Under the pieces are notes generated by a model. That model was not told the origin of the DNA, ran no database searches, and saw only the letters and a program-made list of their open reading frames with translations. Shown here piece after piece: positions 25,065 through 34,268 of a stretch of 64,000 nucleotides of DNA. This DNA comes from Strobilurus pachycystidiatus (lineage: Eukaryota > Basidiomycota > Agaricomycetes > Agaricales > Physalacriaceae). Both the position numbers and the translations under genes were made by a program. Each line of letters begins with the position of its first letter. The first letter of the stretch is position 1. The DNA lies in assembly GCA_019915135.1 (NCBI GenBank), contig JAHLMK010000022.1:434001-498000 (forward strand), given 5' to 3'.

Positions 25065-26476
25065 TCACTCGCTCGATGATAAAACGTGATCTGCGTTGAC
25101 ATTTTGGCCCTCGTACGCAGGCGAGAACTCAAACCTATTGATCAGTGCGCTACAGGGTAAGAAGGTCAGGGTATAGCTCGTGCGGAGTGAATAACGCAGT
25201 GAATATGTAGCACACATCAAAATCGCCTTCATCTCCATGAGCGCCATGTTGAATTCTTCCCGATGCAGCCCCGTGCTCCTGTATCGAAACTGAATCGCGA
25301 ATACGTTGGGTCGTACGCGTCTGGGAGATTCAACCAACGTTCGGGACGGAAGCTAAGGGCATTTCAGATCGTCTTTGTAGTATGTACGTACGGTTTGGTT
25401 GGGCGAACATCTCTGCGTCATCACCCCATGATACTTCTGACCTCTTTCGCGAATCTGTGCAAGTCAATTCTGCATTCCAGCAGAGAAGCCTGCATGTGGT
25501 GATAAGATACACATATATACAGAATTGTTCCGTATCTCGATACCTCGACTGGTACGTGACTCGGTAGCCATCCAAGTGATAACCGGGATTGGGCCAATAT
25601 TCGGAGACTTTCACATGCCACCAGGTACCACATGAATCAAAAAGAAGAAGAATGCCATGTTGGAGGCTTCAAAGTAATCAGTTGCATACCTTTAGAAACA
25701 TCTCTTAGAGTCTTACCGCGTTGAATCCGTGGTATGTTTCCATATGCTACTGCGAGCTCATTGTGGAGATCGTGAACGGAGTCGGAGTGATACCCAAAGG
25801 CTGTTTCGCAGATTGTGTCAAGCGTGATTTTACTCACTGCCGTGTAAGATTAGATGAAATATTTCAGGTCATCGGTACTCACAGAAGTCATACATGGGGA
25901 CAATTTGACCATGAGCGCCAGCTTTTTTGATTCCTCAATCAGACTTCGTCAGCATAAAGGGCCAGAAACGCACCCGTCAATGGGTCCGTGGTACATTTTG
26001 CTCCCTAGGTAGGGCTCAGATTCATAGGAGCATCAAGGCTGGCACGAACGAGCGGAGAGGTTTGAAGTAGAGAAGGCCGGCTGCAATACTTTTCTCAGCT
26101 CCTGGTGTTCATCTCCATGCAGAGTCAAAAGGCCACGCCCAGATACGAGCTCGAGCATTTTGTTCGTATATGGCCCTTGACATCCGTCAGTTGCAACTTG
26201 ATAGAGATTAAGTGTGCTTACTCGAGGGAAGCGTTTCCAGTCTTTTACTAGAACTTCTGATACTATCTCTGAATCCTGGATAAGCAGCCGCTCCATCCCA
26301 AGCGGTGCCATGAATCGGACGACAGGCCCGTCCTTCTTGAACCATTCGCTTAGGATGCCGATGTTCTCTCCGTAAGATTCCGAAGTTGACCGAGGATTGA
26401 ATGGCCCAGTGGCGCTCCCGCAATGTGCCGAAGCGAGAAATAAAGAAAGGATACACCAGCAGTCTGTAGGTGCCAT
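25065..26476 (-). pseudogene. Decayed cytochrome P450 (frameshifts and missing middle)
   Basis: P450 landmarks appear in order on the minus strand but do not join. There is a proline-hinge-like LRHIAGAPLGHSILG near 26400, then DGPVVRFMAPLG, FPR spliced to GPYTNKMLELVSGRGLLTLH, HQELRKVLQPAFS (helix C), LDTICETAFGYHSDS, an ESLR (ExxR) remnant near 25620, WGDDAEMF, FRPERWLNLPDAYDP and the heme motif FSFDTGARGCIGK. After GCIGK the frame shifts by one base before EFNMALMEMKAIL, and the tail FEFSPAYEGQNV ends at 25065. A second shift lies between GHSILGQLR and ESYGENIG near 26395. The I-helix (A/GGxDT) region between 25640 and 25700 is missing. Without an intact core it cannot encode an active monooxygenase. 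Confidence 0.8.
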
Positions 26477-27311
26477 AGGCTAGTCACGTTAGTATACGCG
26501 TAGCATCCAGAAAGAGATACACAATCACCCAGGAAGAGACACAGATATAGGTTGGGATTCAGCGCCTGTCTGGGACTGGGGACGACCGCGCTTTTCATCT
26601 TGATAGCAAGATTCAAGTTACGGTGTGGTTCACGTATTAAATAGCAGCTCAATTGCATTACGGACGCCACAGAGGAAGGAAAACCTGCGCTGCCGTGTCC
26701 AGAACATCTGGCAGCTTGGACGGAGTGAGAGCGATTGCAGATAGACAGTTTGACGTTGAACCTATACATGCACTTCGAACGTCAATGCCAAGCAGAGAAG
26801 TGGCCAGCTCTATGCGAGATACTCTTCGGGATCCAAGCACAACACTTTTCATTAGCTCGAGTCAGGGAAGAAGTTGGTCGGTAGCGAATGAGACTGAACA
26901 GACGCACGATGGTCAAAAGTCAACCTATCATTACGCGCTTCTCGTTGGGGAAGTTGACTGTAGCGATGCTGAGATCTGAGATCGGAAAAGGGTAGAAACC
27001 TCAAAGGGACTGGCTGCCGCACAAGCCGGCATCAGAATCTGATCGTTGCCCTGCGACTGTGATATCTCCCTGCAGTGGAGATTCGCTGCCTGTAGTTGCT
27101 CTGCTGGTGACCACCTCTTGCTGCTCTTTTTTGGCGGGGAGCTGTGCTTCTCTTGACTCTACGTTCGTTCATTGTCGACTGGATCGTTTTGTTCTACAAT
27201 TCACTTAATAGCTAACTTTTCGGGTTGGTTTCAAGTCCATCATCCGCATCACCGTCTAACAGTTTCTCTTGCTCGTCTTTCCCACACAGCTTACTTACCG
27301 ACTGCCCACTA
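26477..27311. other. Intergenic 0.8 kb between P450 relic and repeat gene
   Basis: No supported exon. It may contain the eroded membrane anchor of the P450 on the minus strand. The right end is the promoter of the repeat gene, with a TC-rich stretch just before the ATG at 27312. Confidence 0.4.
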
Positions 27312-30300
27312 ATGTCTCGACTCACTGCTTCGCCTTTTGTCAAGCCTTCGCCCTTGGATTTTGTGCGCAGGCCTCTCACACCTCCGGAGACTGCCATCGT
27401 GGGTGGTAGCGACCATGTCGGCCCGTCGCATTCAATTTCCGTCGCTGGGGCGCCAGACCAGCAGCCACGACCTTACGAAGGAGAACACATCTCGGTCCAG
27501 CTCCCACAAGATCCCGGTGCACGTTTTCGACGCATATCATCTTTGGCCTATCATTCCTCCGGCCTTGGTGCTAGAGACCGGGATAGGTCTGGGCAGAAAA
27601 GTTTCAAGTCTTTTATCGTTGTTATGCCTCCTCCTTCCTTCTTGCACGAATACGGACAACTGGGTCATACGCTTTCCTCTGGACCCGCACATCGCTTGGG
27701 CCAAGGTCTCTTGATGCCATTGTTTCCTACGGTATGTCACATCCCATAAGCCAACGTGTTTCTACTGAAACTTCCAAGATGTACGGTCAATTGACTGCTA
27801 TTGCGCGTGAATTCAATTTTCCAAGCACTACCGGCTTGTGCATCTACCTTCACTACTTTGACAACGGTGTCACTTCCACCCCCCGCATCTCAGACGAAAC
27901 TTGGAATTACATATGGAGCTCGATGCTCGATGGGAACTCTGCGGGAAACTCGAAGCTTCCTATCTGTGGGAAGATAGAGTTCGACATCGACATGCAACAC
28001 GCCCGTTGGTACGGCTCATGGCTGGCTTCTTCTCAGCGTAGCGTCGTAGACGGCATGACATTTGGGGGTAGAAGCCATAGGCGCGAAGAGAGCGGGCTCA
28101 CCTACACAGACGATCGCACTGCAGACGACCAATCCGAGCGTTTGCAACGCCCTCCCACTCTTAGACACATTCCCAGGAAGCTATCGTTGGTTGACAGATT
28201 TGATGTAGCGTCATCAATGTACACCTCTCGACCCGCAGCACCATCACCCCCGGAGAACACTCCGTCGCGCGTCCTATCGCCCATTCATCAGACCGAGGAG
28301 CCGACCTCATCAAAGAACGACCTGGAATTTAGGGTGAAGTCCTGGCGCGCTAGTGCCAAACTCGAACCAACACCCTTGGCGGCCATGGGGCAGACCAGTC
28401 TGGAACCGGCAAATATGCCAAATTCCTTTGAACTTGGTGATCATTTCTCTGCTGTTGGGGATGAACCCCTGCGTTTAGAGGATTTCGCCTGGTCCATATC
28501 CTCCAAGGGCCCAGGAAGTGATATCCTCGATTCGCCGACATCGTGTAGCCGTCTTCCGTCGGTTCATATCGCTGCTCGCGCGGAAGGGTCTGTGTGCTTG
28601 ACACCGTCTGTTGCCACATCATTTGGGCCCTCCGATTATACGCTTTCCCCGCTCTCAGCATCAAGCTTCCGCGTCCCCACACCTGATCTCGCACAACGGT
28701 TCTACGAAGATTGCCCTGTGTCCCCAATGACAGCGACGTCGTGGGGCCCACCTTCGGTCTATTCCAACGACATCTGGTACGATGACTCTGACGCTGGATA
28801 CTCTCTCGACATCGGTGAACGCATGGTTTTCAGTCCTCCGGAGACTCCCCGCACAGCGACGAGCTGGGGACCGGGCTCATGGCCGCCATCTCCTATGATG
28901 TCGGATATACGCGCGCCTTCCGTAGATCTTGGAGATCGCGCCGTGTATAGTCGTCCCGCTACCCCATCAACAGCGACTTCCTGGGGCGCGCCTCTCTCGT
29001 ACCCTCCGACGCCCATCACCCCATTCCATGTCCCGACCCCTGACGCCGGTCACCGAGCATTTGATCTTGATCATGTCTTTGGCGCACCTTGGCCCCATGT
29101 TTGGCCCTACAGCTCACGGTCTCGCAGTCCTGAACCTGAGCTCGATCAGAATCCTGTTGCGGGTGCACCATGGCTTCATGTTTGGCCGTACAGTTCGCGG
29201 TCTCTCAGTCCTGCACCTGAGCTCAATCAGAACCCTGTTGCGGGTGCACCATGGCTTCATGTTTGGCCGTACAGCTCGCGGTCTCGTAGGTCAGAGCCCA
29301 CTAGAGAAGACGAACAAGCCAGGTCGTTGAGCGAGGGACCTTGGCGATATGTATGGCCTTACAACTCCAGTACTTGTCGATCGTCAGGATCCAGCCGCGG
29401 TTATTCGAGCTCTGGCATCTCGTATCCCAGTCTCATCATCTGTAATTGATTGACTTTCACTCAGTTCATGAGAACTTATGGTTTTTGTGTAGATCCTACC
29501 GTTTATCCAAACTTCGATCTTTACCCGACGCTCGCTCCTGAGGCGAGAGCTATAGAAGCAGCACATCTCTCTGCTCCTCGCAGTATAGTGCCTCAATCTG
29601 TGTCAATCAAGTGCCCGACCATCTACCCCAACTTCGATCTTTGTAGGCTTCTTTGCTGTTTTTCGAGCTTCGTTGATATTCCTTCTTAGACCCTGCTGTC
29701 TACCCTTTCAATCTGTCTGCGATCTATGATGCGTCCCGTCCATACGATGCTGAAGCTTCCTCGGTTGTACAGGTAAGAGTCGGAGAGCGCTATCCAACTC
29801 TCGAGCTTTGTAAGTGCCATGAAGCAATTCTCAAGTCTCATTGGCATTGATTCACCTCGTAGATCCGAGCATTTATCCCTTCGTCACACCCTACCCGTCT
29901 ATCTCGTCTATTCAGGCAACGCCCGTTCTTGAACAGCGATCTTGTGACGCGAACTCGCCCGCTCAAGTTAAGCCAACATATACACAGACTACCATCACTG
30001 TACACTATCCGACATTCAACCTCTGTGAGCACTATGCCAAAATCAGCGACAACTGTCCCACTTATGTTTCCGTTCAGACCCCAGCGTCTATCCGTTCATA
30101 TCGCCGTACCCTTCAATTTTGTCGAATGAGGACACCTATAAGACAAGCAACGACGACAACGCTGTTTCGTGCCCATCGACAACCTCTTACCCGGTCTTCA
30201 ACTTATGTATGTCCATTTTGTGTTTTATTTGGCATTTCACACTGAATGCATTCCATAGACCCGGCCGTGTACCCTTATTTCGACCTCTATCCGTCGGTTG

Positions 30301-32202
30301 GGCTATATTTGGTTGATTCTATCCTCGCAAGAAGTGAAGAGATCAAGTCGGTGTCCGTGCATGTACAGACTCGGTACCCAATCTTTGATCTATGTGAGGA
30401 TACATTCTTTCCTCTCTACTCGTGTCTTGACCTCTTTGAAAAGATCGAGCCGTATATCCCGAGTTTGATCTATATCCTTCGTTGCCCGACGACGTCCTGG
30501 CTAAAAAGATCTCCTCAAGAAGTGAAGAAGTCAAGTCGGTGTCCGTGCATGTACAGACTCGGTACCCAATCTTTGATCTATGTGAGGATACATTCTTTCC
30601 TCTCTACTCGTGTCTTGACCTCTTTGAAAAGATCGAGCCGTATATCCCGAGTTTGATCTATATCCTTCGTTACCCGACGACGTCCTGGCCAAAGGGATCT
30701 CCACAAGAAGTGAAGAAGTCAAGTCGGTGTCCGTGCATGTACAGACCCGGTACCCAGTCTTTGATCTATGTGAGTATACTTCACCTCCGCTTTACTCGCG
30801 TCCTGACGTCTTCAAAAAGATCGAGCCGTATATCCTCATTTTGATCTATACCCTTCGTTACCCGACGACGTCCTGGCCAAAGGAACCACATATCAGTCCG
30901 CCCGTCGTACTTTGTCTCACTGCGCATATCCCGTCTTTGATTTGTGTACGTCCGCCGTACAATCCTCGAAACCCTCTTATGGTTTTCAGATCCCGCTGTC
31001 TATCCATTCTTCGATCTTTACCCAGCAATTCTGGCGTTGGAGTCTCACAAGGTTGCTCAAGTCCAGGAGGTGCTCAACAAGGAGCCGTACCCTTTCTTTG
31101 TTCTATGTACGTACCATGTCTCGAAAGGCTCATTTGCTAATCAATAGACAGATCCCGCAGTCTATCCCAACTTCGATCTTTACCCACTGCGGGGTCCAAT
31201 CATTGAGCCTTCCCAGGATCGGAGCGTAGGCATTGTGGCGCAAACGGTCTACCCGTTCTTGACCATCTGCGAGTGCACCTCCTCTACTTGTATGGTGTAA
31301 AAGCTGACCTGAGTGCGTTTCAGACCCTGCTGTGTACCCTCACTTTGAGCTATGGCCAGTGCCATCGGCCTCTCAAATGCAGCGGCGCAGACGCTCACAC
31401 AAGGAACTGCACGACAAGGCATTGAAAGGGTTTACCATGCCCAAATTCGAACAGCCGCCTGCTCGTACGCGACCTTCGAAGACCCATCTCGACTTGCACA
31501 ACGAAGTCTTCGTTAACATCGCTCCATCATTACCTATTATGACGAGGAGTCCTAGTACTGGTCACCTTGCAGGGTTTCCGAGCTCGCATCGACCTCCAGC
31601 TCGTCCACGGTCCCGGGCAGGCTCAATCATCGGTCTACCCCCCGCTCCGCCACCTAGTCGTGGTCTTCCTCCAGTAATGGCACCTCCTGCGCGAGGTTTG
31701 CCATTACCTCCCAGTGGTAGTGGGCCAAGCTCGCCTGAGAATATGCTTCCTCCCCGGAGGTTGAGCTCCATTGCGTCTCCCATTGTTTCTCTGCCAGCGC
31801 GGCCGAATGTTCAGCGTACGCAGAGTTTATCGACGTCGGCGAGGTCGTACGGTCGGAGGGAGCTGCCCAGGCTTCCCTCTGTTGATGAAGGCGTGGCCCG
31901 AAGCAGTTCAATGATGCTTCCGACGGGGCGCACAGATGGGAACACCGATACCCTCCCTCGCCCCCACACCAGTCCATCGTCAAATAGACCAATGCGCAAA
32001 AGAGATAGTCTTGTGCTGCAGCGCGTCAAGGCGATCAACTCAGGCATGGCAGGTTAGCATCGATACTATTCGATGTCTTCCTTGTCTCATGCTGTTCATA
32101 GGAGAAGAGAGACATCTGGATGTGCTTGACACTTTCCCTGCACCGCCTGTAACTCAGCGAGCCCTAAACTCGGGTATTCATAATCGATACACTTCGAGAT
32201 AA
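27312..32202 (+). CDS. Large basidiomycete repeat protein with ten phase-1 YP-x-F-x-L exons
   Basis: The 14-exon model is in frame throughout. Exon 1 is 27312-27731 and exon 2 is 27779-29441. Exons 3-12 are 29493-29642, 29690-29809, 29863-30024, 30078-30206, 30259-30393, 30444-30581, 30632-30769, 30820-30945, 30990-31106 and 31152-31268. Exon 13 is 31324-32052 and exon 14 is 32102-32202. The conserved N-terminal part reads MYGQLTAIAREFNFPSTTGL. Exon 2 carries TATSWGP repeats and four APWLHVWPYSS repeats. Exons 3-12 each start with a PAVYPxFDLYP-like unit and end with YPxFDL. All junctions from exon 2 to exon 13 split a Tyr codon (T|AY). The tail is Pro/Ser/Arg-rich. There is no signal peptide, enzyme motif or known domain. 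The start is the first in-frame ATG; an upstream TTG was ignored. Function is unknown. Confidence 0.82.
29080..29372 (+). repeat. Tandem coding repeat (APW-LHVWPYSS, about 84 bp per unit)
   Basis: Four copies of a unit of about 28 residues, GAPWLHVWPYSSRSxSPxPE, occur near the end of exon 2. Copies two and three are almost identical at DNA level; copies one and four are diverged (GAPWPHVWPYSS, EGPWRYVWPYNSS). Confidence 0.85.
30343..30718 (+). repeat. 188-bp tandem duplication spanning exon-intron-exon
   Basis: Two successive 188-bp units (about 30343-30530 and 30531-30718) are nearly identical, including the whole 50-nt intron. They differ only near the unit ends (for example GTTGCCC versus GTTACCC). 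A third, diverged unit follows from 30719. This records recent tandem exon duplication. Confidence 0.88.
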
Positions 32203-32243
32203 TGGCACTGTATGTAATGGCAACACGTATGTATGCTTTAGAT

Positions 32244-33283
32244 TTATTGTGGATCTTCGTCGTCGCTGTCGTCGGTTGCCGCTGCTGATGCACCAAGTAT
32301 GTGCCCTGAACCTGGCATGTTATTCGCGGGACTGTCATCGTCGTCCTCGTCGGGGGCGTCGTGGTTGTCTCCCTGTTGTGGTGGCGTTGAGGCTGCTGCT
32401 TTCTCCTTAGCAGCAGCCAGGGCAGCCAGCCGCCCTTCTCTGTACTGTTTCTCCCTTTGATCAGCTTCGATTTTACTCCTCCTGTCATCCATGAACGCGA
32501 GTTTGACCTATAGCAGGTTAGGTCTCACGACGCGTACTGAGCGAAGTATATGAGTACTGACTCTCTCCGCTGCTGCATGAGCTGCTGCCTTCTCTGCTTT
32601 CTTACCCGCATCTATGCGGGCCTGCTTCTCCGCCTCGAGATCCAGGAATTCTTTCAGGATTGCCTATATAATTGAGCATGAATGTGGCGGGCGATGAGAG
32701 GCGTAGAGATTGACGTACAGCGCCGATCTTCAGGTCTTCCATGCGCCGTGAGTTGAATCTGTAGTAGGGTTGAAAGTTGTCGACTTCTGCACGAAATCCC
32801 ATCTGCGAGAAAGCCATGAGAATGCGACATCATTGATGACAAGATGACCGACTTCTAGCGCGTATTCAAGGGCCCCCTTCCGGTCGACGAGATTGCGCTT
32901 GATGACATTATTGGTGGGCTTGAACTGCCTGAACTTGTCATTGTCTGGCTCGCGGATCAGATTCTCAGAGATTGTCAACAGCGTCTGAGGTCATTGTAAA
33001 AGGGCTGTGCGACATAGCATTGAACGGCAAGGATATGTACTTTCATTGAAGCGTACGCCTGCTCCTTGTTGTTTGGTCTCAGAATTCCGGGATCAACCAG
33101 TCGGCGAAAGCGCTGGCGCTTCTCGTGTTCAGCAGCTAATTGGGCAGCGGAGGGTTGTGGCGGTAAGGCGCGTGTCCGGCGTTCAACAGCTTCGGCCAAC
33201 ACATCGGGTGAGATGTACGTTCGGGACTCGGATGTGCTGGGTGAGGCATCTACAGACATTCCCGTATCTTCCGTGTGCGACAT
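32244..33283 (-). CDS. PUB/PUG-domain protein with charged coiled C-terminus
   Basis: The ATG at 33283 begins MSHTEDTGMSVDASPSTSES. The first exon ends in a helical segment (AEHEKRQRFRRLVDPGILRP, MKVHILAVQCYVAQPF). The next exons spell a PUB (peptide:N-glycanase/UBA- or UBX-containing) fold: TISENLIREPDNDKFRQFKP, TNNVIKRNLVDRKGALEYAL, then GFRAEVDNFQPYYRF. PUB domains bind the C-terminal tail of the p97/Cdc48 ATPase, so a link to protein quality control is likely. After this comes a Lys/Glu/Ala-rich coiled helix (KKAEKAAAHAAAERVK, DQREKQYREGRLAALAAAKE) and an acidic Asp/Ser tail. No UBA, UBX or transglutaminase domain was seen. Confidence 0.78.
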
Positions 33284-33382
33284 CAATGACAGAGGAGGAG
33301 GCGATTATTGTGGTGCTGGGGTAGAGACAAGGATGTGATGACTCAGCGTAGACCCTTTCGTTTACACGGAACCGCGCTCCGT

Positions 33383-33391
33383 AAGTAGCAC
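33383..33391. repeat. Target site duplication, left copy (AAGTAGCAC)
   Basis: Exact 9-bp direct repeat of 34158-34166 bordering the foldback element. Confidence 0.85.
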
Positions 33392-34157
33392 CAGGCTCCT
33401 TCCCATCCGTCCTTGTGAGTAGAAAATATGAATACTAGGGCGTAGTAGATAGGCCTATTTGATATATTGCCCAGCTCGGCTTCATCCGTTTGAACCCTTG
33501 ATTGCTTACTTAACCTAAACCTTATTGTGTATTTTCTAACTCACAAGGACGGCTGGCACAATTCGCAGGCCGTGTTTGGCCGCTTGTTTGGCTGACGTCG
33601 GGCTCCCGCCTCCTCACTACTCCCAATCGGGTGGGTAACTCCCGCCTTTCTGGCCACACCTTCTTGCACTCCCGCCTACCCCTCCCGCCTGAATCAAAAT
33701 CATGTCTTTCATAAAGGTACCTCAATCCACATTTGTGTGTAGCAGAAACTTGCCTGCTGCAAGTTGTCTTGTCAAGCCACTGAGATTGCATGAGAGTTGT
33801 TTTTGAAAGTCGTAGCATGTAGGTAACAGAGTGGGCATAAAAAGGTATGCATACTTTATTAGGCTGAAGTGGCAGGTGAGGGAAATGAGCAAAAATCTTG
33901 AGGGGGAGGCAAGAGGTACCCAATTGGGAGTAGCGAGGAGGCGGGAAACCGACACCAACCAAACAAGCGGCCAAACACGGCCTGGACGTTGTGCCAGCCG
34001 TCCTTGTGAGTTAGAAAATACACAATAAGGTTTAGGTTAAGTAAGCAATCAAGGGTGATGGGCCGATGTATCCGAGTCAGGTGAAATCAATTTGGCCTAT
34101 CTAATACGCCACAGTATTTACATTTTCTACTCACAAGGACGGCTGGGAAGGAGCCTG
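33392..34157. mobile_element. 766-bp foldback MITE with long terminal inverted repeats
   Basis: The left end CAGGCTCCTTCCCATCCGTC matches the reverse complement of the right end, and the arms pair over about 200-250 bp with some mismatches. The element is flanked by an exact 9-bp duplication, AAGTAGCAC, at 33383-33391 and 34158-34166. A 9-bp target duplication with long inverted repeats is typical of Mutator-like (MULE) elements. There is no transposase frame inside, so it is non-autonomous. Each arm also contains a second copy of the terminal CCGTCCTTGTGAG motif in reverse orientation (for example 33531-33555), giving a nested palindrome. Confidence 0.88.
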
Positions 34158-34166
34158 AAGTAGCAC
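34158..34166. repeat. Target site duplication, right copy (AAGTAGCAC)
   Basis: Exact 9-bp direct repeat of 33383-33391 bordering the foldback element. Confidence 0.85.
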
Positions 34167-34268
34167 TCATTGTCCGTGAAATGCAAAAGAAAAGAGTAGT
34201 GTTACAATCGGCTGAGTACAATAAAGCTAGCACCGTCTAGAATGATTACATTAACAATGAAGTAGTAT

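Noticed and set aside
30246..30844. Open frames reading through several repeat exons and introns of the YP gene
   Set aside because: They arise from the 188-bp duplication and use the wrong frame; the T|AY phase-1 splicing gives a continuous protein with conserved motifs.
29442..31323. CRISPR-like regularly spaced repeats
   Set aside because: The repeated parts are coding exons ending at splice sites, the spacing is variable, and the genome is eukaryotic.
33522..33974. 150-residue minus-strand frame inside the foldback element
   Set aside because: It runs through the inverted arms; composition and the palindrome explain it, and no transposase motif is present.
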